Source: an uncultured Pseudomonadota bacterium (GTDB lineage Bacteria; Pseudomonadota; Gammaproteobacteria; Steroidobacterales; Steroidobacteraceae). From it: DNA of 64,000 nt. The stretch spans positions 37,968-101,967 of the forward strand of contig CAIKMS010000032.1 of NCBI GenBank assembly GCA_903828595.1, written 5' to 3'. Positions 26,575 to 34,559 of the stretch are shown here, in pieces (positions within the stretch are counted from its first letter, which is position 1; each line of letters starts with the position of its first letter). The notes beneath the pieces are model-generated. The model was not told the origin of the DNA, did not search any database, and saw only the letters and a list, made by a program, of their open reading frames with translations. Position numbers and translations under genes: made by a program.

Positions 26575-27495
26575 ATGGCTCGCGACGCTCTGGCAGAACG
26601 CCCCCGAACTTTTCAGGATTTGATCCTGCGCCTGCAGCAATATTGGGCGGCGCAGGGCTGTGTGCTGATGCAACCTTATGACATGGAAGTTGGCGCCGGC
26701 ACTTTCCACGTCGCCACGTTTTTGCGGGCCATAGGCCCGGAGCCTTGGCGGGCCGCCTATGTACAGCCATCGCGACGACCTACTGATGGACGCTATGGGG
26801 ATAACCCCTTTCGTCTACAGCATTACTACCAATTTCAGGTGGTGATGAAGCCCTCGCCGGCTGACTTCATCGATCGCTACCTCGGTTCATTAGCGTCCGT
26901 GGGGCTAGACCCGCTGGTCCAGGATGTCCGTCTGGTCGAAGACAACTGGGAATCACCGACGCTGGGCGCCTGGGGGTTGGGCTGGGAGATCTGGGTTAAC
27001 GGTATGGAGGTCTCACAGTTCACCTACTTTCAACAAGTGGGCGGCCAGGACTGCAAGCCGGTCATGGGTGAAATCACCTACGGGTTAGAGCGACTGGCTA
27101 TGTATTTACAAGGTGTCGAATCGATCTACGAGTTGGTCTGGTCTGACAGCGAGCACGGCAAAATCACCTACGGCGACGTTTACCACCAAAACGAGGTGGA
27201 GCAATCCCGTTACAACTTTGAACTCGCCGACACCACCGAGTTGCTGCGCCAATTCGAGGCGCTGGAGAGCGAATGCACGCGCCTGCTCGAAGCACAGTCG
27301 GCCTTGCCTGCCTATGAGAAAATGCTGCGCGCCTCGCACACCTTCAACTTACTCGATGCGCGTCGGGCGATCTCGGTGACGGAGCGGCAACGCTACATCT
27401 TACGGGTACGTACGCTGGCACGCGGTGTCGCTGATGCCTACCTAAAAAGCCGGGAAGCACTGGGATTCCCCCTCCTTAAGAAACAGGCACTCTAA
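26575..27495 (+). CDS. glyQ: glycyl-tRNA synthetase alpha subunit
   Basis: Catalytic subunit of the alpha2-beta2 glycyl-tRNA synthetase, 306 residues. Family blocks are [30 protein letters not shown] and [23 protein letters not shown] at 26520-26525 is a plausible -10 about 50 bases before the ATG. The stop shares one base with the glyS start (TAATG). Confidence 0.98.
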   Translation: MARDALAERPRTFQDLILRLQQYWAAQGCVLMQPYDMEVGAGTFHVATFLRAIGPEPWRAAYVQPSRRPTDGRYGDNPFRLQHYYQFQVVMKPSPADFIDRYLGSLASVGLDPLVQDVRLVEDNWESPTLGAWGLGWEIWVNGMEVSQFTYFQQVGGQDCKPVMGEITYGLERLAMYLQGVESIYELVWSDSEHGKITYGDVYHQNEVEQSRYNFELADTTELLRQFEALESECTRLLEAQSALPAYEKMLRASHTFNLLDARRAISVTERQRYILRVRTLARGVADAYLKSREALGFPLLKKQAL

Positions 27496-29618
27496 TGTCA
27501 GGCCATGATTTTTTGCTCGAATTAGGAACCGAAGAACTACCCTCGGCCGCCGTGAGCGGCCTGTCGGTCGCTTTGGCTGAGCAGTTAACGAGTGCATTTG
27601 CCAGCCACGGGATATCCCACGGGATGGTACGAAGCTTCGGCACGCCACGCCGACTGGCGGTTTGGGTAAAAGACTTAAACGAGCGAGCGGCGGATGCGTC
27701 CATCGTGCGCCGCGGCCCACCGGTATCCGCCGCTGTGGACGCCACTGGTAACCCCACCCGCGCGGGACTGGCGTTTGCTGAGTCCTGCGGCTGCTCGTTC
27801 GCTGAACTTGGCCGTGTAACCGAAGCGAAGGGCGAGTTTTTGCATTTCGCCAGCGTGAAAGCCGGCGCCGCCACAACCGCCTTGCTAGGCGACATCGTAA
27901 TCCAAGCCGTGGCGCAGCTGCCGGTTGCCAAGCGTATGCGTTGGGGTGACAGCGACTTTGAATTTGCTCGCCCCGTGCACTGGGTGGTGCTGCTTTACGC
28001 AGAGCAAGTACTGCCCTGCGAAGTCTTGGGTGTTGCGTCGGGGCGAATCACTTACGGCCATCGGTTCATGGCGCCAGGCCCCCTAACACTGAGCGCCGCG
28101 CTCGACTATGAAGACCTGTTATTTACACAGGGGCGAGTAGTTGCTGACTTCGAGCAGCGTCGTCAGCAGATTCGCTCGGGCGTGACCGATCTGGCGGCCA
28201 TCGAGGGTGGCACGCCCGTGCTTACCGACGCCTTGCTCGATGAGGTCACCGCTTTGGTGGAGTGGCCCGTGCCCTTAAGTGCCGGGTTCGATGCACGATT
28301 TTTAGATTTACCCGATGAGGTGATTCTGGCGACCTTACAAGGTCATCAACGCTACTTTGCGTTGCGAGCAGCGAACGGTCGGTTGTTAAACCGTTTCATT
28401 ACGGTAGCCAATCTGGTCAGTTCGGATCCGACGCAAGTGGTGGCCGGTAACGAGCGCGTCGTTGGCCCTCGACTCAGCGATGCGGCTTTTTTCTGGAATC
28501 AGGACCGCGCAGCACCCTTGCACTCAAGGCAAGAGGCCTTACGGGCCGTAACGTTTCAGGCGCAATTAGGCTCGTACTTCGATAAGTCTGTCCGTGCCAG
28601 TGCATTAGCCTCACACCTGGCCCCGGCATTCCATGCCGATGCCACACTCGCCGTGCGCGGGATGCAATTGGCCAAATGTGATCTGCTCAGTGGGCTGGTA
28701 GGGGAATTCCCAGAACTGCAAGGCACCATGGGCGGGTACTACGCTCGCCATGATGGCGAGCCTGAAGCGATCGCGACCGCTATCAGCGAGCATTATCGGC
28801 CGCGCTTTGCCGGCGACGAGCTGCCGTCAGGCGCGCTAGGGCAAATTCTCTCGGTGGCCGACAAACTCGATACCATCACCGGCATTTTCGCCATCGGTCA
28901 AAAGCCCAGCGGCACTCGTGATCCGTACGGTTTACGGCGTGCAGCACTGGGTGTGTTACGCATTTTGATTGAGACACGGCGCGAGGTGGATTTGCAAGAC
29001 TGCATTGCGCTGGCAACGCGCAATGCCGTTGCCGATCGCGATGCCCGCCTTGGCAGTGGCGCAGCAAAGACCGCACCGGCTAGTGGGCCAGCCATAGAGC
29101 GGGATGTCTACGACTACATGATCGACCGCTTACGCGCCTACTACACCGAAAATGTGGCCGGTGTGACCACGGAAATGTTTGAGGCCGTGTTAGATCGCAG
29201 GCCACGTTCGGCTTATGACTTTGATCGCCGTGTGCAAGCGTTAGCGGTGTTTCTGACCTTAGCCGATGCGCCGGCGCTGGCCGCTGCCAACAAGCGCATC
29301 GCTAATATTTTGCGCAAATCGGATGAAAGCGAAGGGACTACTTCTATCACTCCAACGCCGTTGGTACAGGTCGAGGAACTGTCATTGCAAGCCGCCTTAA
29401 ATGAGGCTAGACCAACGGTGTTAGAGGCTATAGCGCAGCAGAACTATGCCGAGGCACTCACCCGATTAGCCGGTCTGCGTGGTGTGGTCGATGCCTTCTT
29501 CGACAAAGTCTTAGTTAACGCCAACGAACCGGGTTTGAAGGCGGCGAGGCTGCAATTATTACGCGATCTTAGATCACTATTTTTGAGCATCGCTGATCTT
29601 TCACGTCTGCCTGGTTAG
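27495..29618 (+). CDS. glyS: glycyl-tRNA synthetase beta subunit
   Basis: Beta subunit, which contributes tRNA binding to the tetramer; 707 residues, normal length. It opens with FLLELGTEELPSAAV and has the HD-like region GGYYARHDGEPEAIATAISEHY plus a C-terminal anticodon-binding helical part. It is translationally coupled to glyQ. Its TAG overlaps the GTG of plsC by one base, giving a three-gene operon. Confidence 0.98.
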   Translation: MSGHDFLLELGTEELPSAAVSGLSVALAEQLTSAFASHGISHGMVRSFGTPRRLAVWVKDLNERAADASIVRRGPPVSAAVDATGNPTRAGLAFAESCGCSFAELGRVTEAKGEFLHFASVKAGAATTALLGDIVIQAVAQLPVAKRMRWGDSDFEFARPVHWVVLLYAEQVLPCEVLGVASGRITYGHRFMAPGPLTLSAALDYEDLLFTQGRVVADFEQRRQQIRSGVTDLAAIEGGTPVLTDALLDEVTALVEWPVPLSAGFDARFLDLPDEVILATLQGHQRYFALRAANGRLLNRFITVANLVSSDPTQVVAGNERVVGPRLSDAAFFWNQDRAAPLHSRQEALRAVTFQAQLGSYFDKSVRASALASHLAPAFHADATLAVRGMQLAKCDLLSGLVGEFPELQGTMGGYYARHDGEPEAIATAISEHYRPRFAGDELPSGALGQILSVADKLDTITGIFAIGQKPSGTRDPYGLRRAALGVLRILIETRREVDLQDCIALATRNAVADRDARLGSGAAKTAPASGPAIERDVYDYMIDRLRAYYTENVAGVTTEMFEAVLDRRPRSAYDFDRRVQALAVFLTLADAPALAAANKRIANILRKSDESEGTTSITPTPLVQVEELSLQAALNEARPTVLEAIAQQNYAEALTRLAGLRGVVDAFFDKVLVNANEPGLKAARLQLLRDLRSLFLSIADLSRLPG

Positions 29619-30352
29619 TGAGCTTAATGCAAAGACCCTGGATTGTTGTACTCGTTGGGAGCAGCCTTTATACCGTAGCGCTATTGATCACTACGGCCAT
29701 CGCAGGACTGGCCATTTTGGCCTGTGGCTTTTTGCCCTTACGAACCTTGCTTAAGTTTGCTAAGGCATGGGCTTTTGTGCAGCTGTTTTTACTGCGCACC
29801 CTGTGCGGCTTAACCTACAGCGTTGAAGGCCTGCTAAACATCCCATCCGGTGCGCATGTCTCGGCCTGGAAACACTCCTCTACCTGGGAAACCATCGCGC
29901 AAATGGTGATTTTTCCGCCGCAGGCCTGGGTGCTCAAGCGTGAGCTGTTGCTACTACCGATCGCCGGCTGGGCAACCCGACTGTTAGGACCCATCGCGAT
30001 CAATCGCGCCGCTGGCGGGACGGCCGTCATGCAGGTGGTGGAGCAAGGTAAGCAACGTTTGCAGTCTGGTCTGTGGGTGCTGGTGTTTCCTGAAGGTACT
30101 CGCGTGGCGGTGGGCAGCACGCGACGACACGGTATCAGCGCAGCGCTGTTGGCTAAAGAGGCCGGTTGCCTGGTGATTCCCGTCGCGCACAATGCAGGTG
30201 CCTATTGGGGACGGCAAGCACTACTCAAGCGACCCGGTAATATTCGCGTAGTGATTGGTGAGCCAATATCTACTCTGGGGCGTGAGGCCCGCGAAATCAG
30301 TGATGAAATTCGTGAATGGATAGATCGCGAAACGGCTCGACTCGGCGGCTGA
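29618..30352 (+). CDS. plsC: 1-acyl-sn-glycerol-3-phosphate acyltransferase
   Basis: Inner-membrane acyltransferase that makes phosphatidic acid; 244 residues. Two N-terminal hydrophobic segments are followed by the active-site motif as KHSSTWET (H-x4-E rather than the textbook H-x4-D, a variant I have seen in proteobacterial members) and by the phosphate-binding FPEGTR. The start is GTG overlapping the glyS stop. A glyQ-glyS-plsC grouping near gyrB also occurs in Pseudomonas. Either the main PlsC or a paralogue. Confidence 0.88.
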   Translation: MSLMQRPWIVVLVGSSLYTVALLITTAIAGLAILACGFLPLRTLLKFAKAWAFVQLFLLRTLCGLTYSVEGLLNIPSGAHVSAWKHSSTWETIAQMVIFPPQAWVLKRELLLLPIAGWATRLLGPIAINRAAGGTAVMQVVEQGKQRLQSGLWVLVFPEGTRVAVGSTRRHGISAALLAKEAGCLVIPVAHNAGAYWGRQALLKRPGNIRVVIGEPISTLGREAREISDEIREWIDRETARLGG

Positions 30353-30427
30353 ACGCCGGCGGTAGTGACGGGATTAGGACCAGATGAGTTGCTTTTTATT
30401 TATCTAAACATGCCGAGGAGTATGCAG

Positions 30428-31156
30428 ATGGTTCGTGCAACATGGGCGATAGGCTTATTGGCCACCACACTATTTAGTGTTCCTGCGATGGCCGCTGAAG
30501 GCAAGGCAGCCGCCGTAAAAGCCGCAGGTTTTTGCGCCATTCAGGACTCTAAGGCCTGTCAGGATGCCGTTACACCGGCACAGGTGTTGTCGCATTTGAT
30601 TGAGGGAAACCAGCGCTTTGTCAGCGGCGCGCGCGTCAATCATCGATTCAAAAAGCAGATTAAGGCCACAGCACATGGCCAGTTTCCGCTGGCCAGTGTG
30701 GTGTCGTGCATAGACTCGCGTGTGCCTGCGGAAATCGTCTTCGACCAGGGCATTGGCGATTTATTCAGCGCGCGCGTGGCCGGCAACATCGTTAACGATG
30801 ACATCTTAGGCAGCCTGGAGTACGCCTCGCAGGTCGCGGGATCAAAACTGATTGTGGTCTTAGGGCACAGCAGTTGCGGGGCGGTCAAAGGGGCTTGTGA
30901 TGCCGTTAAGTTGGGTCATCTCACCCAGCTACTGGATAAAATCACCCCGGCGGTTAGCGCAATCGAAGAAACGGGCGATCGCAGCTCTAAAAACTATGCG
31001 TTTGTAGAGAAAGTTGCGCAGCGTAACGTGGAAGACACGGTTAAGCGCATCCGCGAGCAGAGCGCAGGGCTACGTGAGTTGGAGCAGTCGGGTGCCTTAA
31101 TGATAAAAGGTGCGCTTTACGACGTCGAAACCGGCAAGGTTACCTGGCTAAACTGA
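30428..31156 (+). CDS. periplasmic beta-carbonic anhydrase
   Basis: Zinc enzyme that interconverts CO2 and bicarbonate, 242 residues. A signal peptide (LLATTLFSVPAMAAEG) indicates periplasmic location. Zinc and active-site residues are present: SCIDSRVPAE and GHSSCGAVKGAC. GAGGAG lies seven bases before ATG 30428, which decides this start over ATG 30422 and an upstream in-frame start at 30365. It converges on the HipA-like gene. Confidence 0.93.
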   Translation: MVRATWAIGLLATTLFSVPAMAAEGKAAAVKAAGFCAIQDSKACQDAVTPAQVLSHLIEGNQRFVSGARVNHRFKKQIKATAHGQFPLASVVSCIDSRVPAEIVFDQGIGDLFSARVAGNIVNDDILGSLEYASQVAGSKLIVVLGHSSCGAVKGACDAVKLGHLTQLLDKITPAVSAIEETGDRSSKNYAFVEKVAQRNVEDTVKRIREQSAGLRELEQSGALMIKGALYDVETGKVTWLN

Positions 31157-31182
31157 GCCTTGGAGGCGACAGGCCGTCGACC

Positions 31183-32367
31183 TTAATAGGCGGTGCGCAG
31201 TCGCTGCGCACCGATAGCCCAATACTCTTCTAAGCGCCGCAGCCACGGGCGCGTCAGTTCCGTGGCTGCCTCTCGCAGGGCTTGTTGCTCTGCAGCCCAT
31301 GCGTTACTGACCCAGTCGATGATGGCCGACGCTTCACGATCGGCAAGAGAGCAGTGCGCCGCAAAACGGCGCCAACTGCCTTTCTTCAGGACAAAGCTTC
31401 GCTGATCGACCACGCTCAGAGCCGGTTTGAGCGATGGATCGCCCGGCGGCGCCGACCAGTCCGTGCACAGGCCGATTAACGGCCCTAACGCAACGTCATC
31501 AATAGTCTGATAGCAAAGCTCATAGGATTTCAGATGCCGCTCGGTGTCACCAAGCAGGTGTGCCAGTACCGTTCGGCGAAACAGTTCCCGCCGTATTGCC
31601 CGGCGCCTGACCGGCGCGACCAGGGCGGCGGTGACGCTCACCATCCTTTCCATACTGGTTGTGTAGCGCCCCGAGGCAGGCAATCCCTGTAGGGCACACA
31701 GATCTTCAACACCCAGCCGCCCCTTGGGGCCAGCATCGTAGCGAGGCAAACGCATGACCCGACGGTCGGCTGACCAGACGACTTCAGGGATGTCAAAGCC
31801 AGCGCGTTGAGCAATGGCCGCACAGCAATGCTCGTTGTAGATTTCCGATCCCGCGCCGGGATCAGCCCTATAGAGATACCGTTCATCCATCGCGACCGCC
31901 AGCCGCTGCAGGCTCAGTGTGGAGAGCGGCAACGTCGGCGTGTACTGCTGGGCGTACAGACTTTGAAAATACGTTCGTGAGTCCGTCGCCTCCATGAGCT
32001 CAGCCGTGGCCTGCCGGTCTGGGGGAGCGGGCTTTGCCGCGGAATGGAGCACCTGCCATCGACCCGCTGTCACGGTGCACCGATCCAGCAGAGCAAAGGG
32101 GTCTTTGTTTCCGGCGCGGATTAATTGTTCTTGGAGCAGGCCACGCACCGGCTCGGCGGGTAGGCAGGCGGCGAATACCGGGTGCAAGTCGTGCCACGAA
32201 TAACTCGCCAGCCGCACGGGCATTAGCAGGCTCACAAAGTTCGCCGGGTCACAGTCGCGATCATAGGTAAAAACAAAGTGACCTGATGCGACCTGCTCCA
32301 GGGTACCGACCGGCGTGGCATTGACCAGGACCCGGCGTGAAACGATTGAGTTAGAGCGTTCGTGCAT
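31183..32367 (-). CDS. HipA-family protein with disrupted kinase motifs
   Basis: A 394-residue HipA-type protein (HipA toxins are Ser/Thr kinases that phosphorylate glutamyl-tRNA synthetase). The N-terminal subdomain (GTLEQV, FVFTYD, PVFAACLPAEPVRGLL) and EDLCAL are recognisable. Kinase motifs are altered: the ATP-Lys region reads YLYRAD (164-169), RFDR reads RYDA (209-212), the catalytic loop GNxDxHLKN reads GDTERHLKS (273-281), and PxYD reads PLIG (296-299). Catalytic Asp and metal-binding Asn/Asp are therefore missing. Start ATG 32367 overlaps the HipB-like gene by 17 bases. Probably a pseudokinase or a strongly diverged toxin. Confidence 0.82.
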   Translation of the reverse strand: MHERSNSIVSRRVLVNATPVGTLEQVASGHFVFTYDRDCDPANFVSLLMPVRLASYSWHDLHPVFAACLPAEPVRGLLQEQLIRAGNKDPFALLDRCTVTAGRWQVLHSAAKPAPPDRQATAELMEATDSRTYFQSLYAQQYTPTLPLSTLSLQRLAVAMDERYLYRADPGAGSEIYNEHCCAAIAQRAGFDIPEVVWSADRRVMRLPRYDAGPKGRLGVEDLCALQGLPASGRYTTSMERMVSVTAALVAPVRRRAIRRELFRRTVLAHLLGDTERHLKSYELCYQTIDDVALGPLIGLCTDWSAPPGDPSLKPALSVVDQRSFVLKKGSWRRFAAHCSLADREASAIIDWVSNAWAAEQQALREAATELTRPWLRRLEEYWAIGAQRLRTAY

Positions 32368-32605
32368 TTTCCAGCCGCAGGTCGTCCAAGGTGAGTCGGT
32401 GACCTGCCTGACGCAAGACCAGATCGAGATCCAGCACATCGAGTAGACGCAGAACTTTGCGTAACCCTAAGTCGGTTAAATCCCCTCGTTCCAACGCGGA
32501 GATCGTCTGGCGAGATAGACCCGCAATCTCGGCGAGCTGGCTTTGGGTATGGCCTTGTTCACGACGCGCTAAAGCGATTTGGCGGCCCAGTTCTTTTAAG
32601 TCCAC
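32351..32605 (-). CDS. HipB-like XRE-family antitoxin/repressor
   Basis: An 84-residue DNA-binding protein. Helix-turn-helix of the Cro/C1 type: TQSQLAEIAGLSRQTISALE (about 20-39). A short C-terminal tail (RLTLDDLRLENARTL) would contact the partner. The start is GTG 32605 with no strong ribosome site, so the leader may be very short. It is the first gene of the pair, as in hipBA, and should repress its own promoter at the two operators just upstream. Confidence 0.88.
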   Translation of the reverse strand: MDLKELGRQIALARREQGHTQSQLAEIAGLSRQTISALERGDLTDLGLRKVLRLLDVLDLDLVLRQAGHRLTLDDLRLENARTL

Positions 32606-32642
32606 GGGTCAGGTCTCGGGTAAGGAATGGGGTCAGTAATAC

Positions 32643-32697
32643 GACGTGTATATACGTCAAATTATAAATTAGGCCGGAAATTACGTCTATACACGTC
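32643..32697 (-). promoter_or_regulatory. hipB promoter with two near-identical operators
   Basis: Two copies of ACGTSTATAYACGTCAAA lie 39 bases apart. The first, GACGTGTATATACGTC (32643-32658), is an almost perfect palindrome; the second is 32682-32697. On the minus strand TATAAT (32666-32661) and TAGACG (32689-32684) form a promoter with exact 17-base spacing. One operator covers the -35 box and the other the start region near 32654. This is the layout of an autoregulated toxin-antitoxin promoter. Confidence 0.75.
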
Positions 32698-33036
32698 AAA
32701 ATAGGCAGACTAATCGCCCCCAGAAACCGCCAGAGGGATGATCGTCGTTTAGGCCGCGGGCTAACAGCAAAGCCCCATCGTGCGGCACCTTAACAGGTCA
32801 ATGATAGGATTTTTTGACGACTATAATAGTATTTTAGACTGAAATCATTGATTTGACTGTTATATGTGTCACAAATGAGAGCGATTTTATCCAGACTTAA
32901 AAAGCACCTAGTCAGCCTGACAAGCGTAGCGGCCAGGCCGTGCGCGATTTGGGGGGTTTCAGGTGTCGAGTAATAACTTAGGGTGGTAGCCGGTCTGCTG
33001 CCTTGAATACCAGCTGCGTTGTGCCGCGAACCACGG
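32698..33036. other. gene-free AT-rich spacer with palindromes
   Basis: No convincing coding sequence. Its middle (about 32800-32880) is clearly AT-richer than the surroundings and holds two adjacent perfect palindromes, ACTATAATAGT and AAATCATTGATTT. It lies between the HipB promoter and msrB and may carry the msrB promoter or an insertion scar. Confidence 0.4.
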
Positions 33037-33048
33037 CAAGGAGTGATG

Positions 33049-33609
33049 ATGAGTTCACCCGATCTTAAACGACGATTCTTTCTTACCGGACTGCTCCAGG
33101 GTGGAGCCCTGCTGGCCTGCTCGGGTGGCGCCCTGGCGGGTAACTCCGGCAGCACCAGTGATACGGTTACTCTGGTCAGCGTTAAAGCTGACGGCTCGCG
33201 CGGTGCTTTAGTGACGTTAGCGCGCGTCAGTAAAACGGATGCGCAGTGGCGCGAGCAACTTCCTCCACAGTCGTATGAAGTGACCCGACATGCGGCGACC
33301 GAGCGCGCGTTTACCGGTCCGCTGACGAATGAACATCGTCGGGGTACTTTCACGTGTATCTGCTGTGACACCGCGTTATTCAGTTCCGCGACCAAGTTTG
33401 AATCTGGCACGGGTTGGCCCAGCTTCTACGCACCGTTCGCCAATGAGAACATCAGCCAACGCGAGGATCATCTTTTTGGTTGGACGCGCACCGAGGTGCT
33501 ATGTCGGCGTTGCGATGCGCACTTAGGCCATGTGTTTGACGACGGTCCGCGCCCTACCGGACTGCGGTATTGCATGAACTCAGCGGCGCTACACTTTATT
33601 CCAGCCTAG
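33049..33609 (+). CDS. msrB: exported methionine-R-sulfoxide reductase MsrB
   Basis: Repairs methionine-R-sulfoxide in proteins, 186 residues. The N-terminus KRRFFLTGLLQGGALLACSG is a twin-arginine-type signal, so it should act in the periplasm after folding with its zinc. Two zinc CxxC pairs (CICC, CRRC), GTGWPSF and the catalytic Cys in RYCMNSAALHF are present. AAGGAG lies five bases before ATG 33049. MsrA follows 21 bases downstream. Confidence 0.94.
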   Translation: MSSPDLKRRFFLTGLLQGGALLACSGGALAGNSGSTSDTVTLVSVKADGSRGALVTLARVSKTDAQWREQLPPQSYEVTRHAATERAFTGPLTNEHRRGTFTCICCDTALFSSATKFESGTGWPSFYAPFANENISQREDHLFGWTRTEVLCRRCDAHLGHVFDDGPRPTGLRYCMNSAALHFIPA

Positions 33610-33630
33610 GCAAATCTCGGAGCAAATCCC

Positions 33631-34311
33631 ATGATCATCAATAACTCCATTCGCAACCGGCTGGTCTGGCTGCTTCCCGTTTTAGTACTTGGCTTGACCA
33701 CGCACGCTTTCACCAGAGAAGTCGCCGTCACACTACCCGATGCTCAAGTTGATGCGAGTCTCCTGAGCGCTGGCCATGAGGCCAACGCGGTTTTTGCCGG
33801 CGGATGTTTTTGGGGCGTGGAGGCCGTTTTTCGTCACACCAAAGGCGTCAAGACAGCGGTATCCGGCTATGCCGGAGGCACCACCGTGGCACCCAGCTAC
33901 GAACAAGTGGGCACCGGCATGACCGGACATGCTGAAACCGTCAGCGTGCAATACGATCCGTCCGTCGTAAGCTACGGGCAGCTACTAAAGATCTTTATGT
34001 CGGTGGCGCACAATCCCACCGAACTTAATCGCCAAGGTCCGGATCACGGCACTCAGTACCGTAGCGTTATTTTTTACACGAGCAGTGAGCAACAAAAAAT
34101 CGCGCAGGCGTACCTGACCCAGCTCAAAGATGCACGCAGCTTCAGCGCGCCGATCGTGACCCAGCTGGTAGCACTGGAGCGCTTTTATCCAGCCGAAGGC
34201 TATCACCAGAATTATCTGGCCTTGCATCCGGATAATCCGTACGTGGCCTACAACGATATACCTAAGCTTGAGGAACTTAAGCGTTTGTACCCGGCGCTGT
34301 ACCGTCCTTAA
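33631..34311 (+). CDS. msrA: exported methionine-S-sulfoxide reductase MsrA
   Basis: Repairs methionine-S-sulfoxide, 226 residues. A Sec-type leader (LVWLLPVLVLGLTTHA) suggests periplasmic location. The catalytic Cys is in AGGCFWGVEAVF. YHQNYL near the C-terminus is a family signature. It forms an operon with msrB, so both sulfoxide stereoisomers would be repaired outside the cytoplasm, MsrB by the Tat route and MsrA by Sec. Confidence 0.94.
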   Translation: MIINNSIRNRLVWLLPVLVLGLTTHAFTREVAVTLPDAQVDASLLSAGHEANAVFAGGCFWGVEAVFRHTKGVKTAVSGYAGGTTVAPSYEQVGTGMTGHAETVSVQYDPSVVSYGQLLKIFMSVAHNPTELNRQGPDHGTQYRSVIFYTSSEQQKIAQAYLTQLKDARSFSAPIVTQLVALERFYPAEGYHQNYLALHPDNPYVAYNDIPKLEELKRLYPALYRP

Positions 34312-34490
34312 AGTTTTAGCGACGCTTATTGGAAAAGGGCTCTTTTACCGCGCGGTTTCTGGCCATTGCATGGCGCACCGCGTACCGCACTCGGGTCATC
34401 GGGCCAGAGTTTTGGCAGCCGCGCCGGATCTTAAGGTTCAAAGCCAGCGATTGCGCGCGGGTAGGGTACCAGGACTTATGTTGAGCAAAA

Positions 34491-34524
34491 AAAAGCCCGG
34501 ATCTGTTACCAGGTCCGGGCTTTT
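34491..34524. terminator. bidirectional intrinsic terminator
   Basis: AAAAGCCCGGA and TCCGGGCTTTT form a perfect 11-base stem with a 12-base loop. Read leftward the stem is followed by a run of eight T, a strong terminator for the OmpA-like gene. Read rightward it ends with four T and can stop msrBA transcripts. Confidence 0.88.
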
Positions 34525-34559
34525 AGCGCAGTACCTTTAGTACCGCTAACGCTTAACGC

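Noticed and set aside
32790..33410. 206-residue frame on the minus strand over msrB
   Set aside because: It lies opposite the clearly coding msrB and its AT-rich spacer, with no ribosome site and low-complexity composition.
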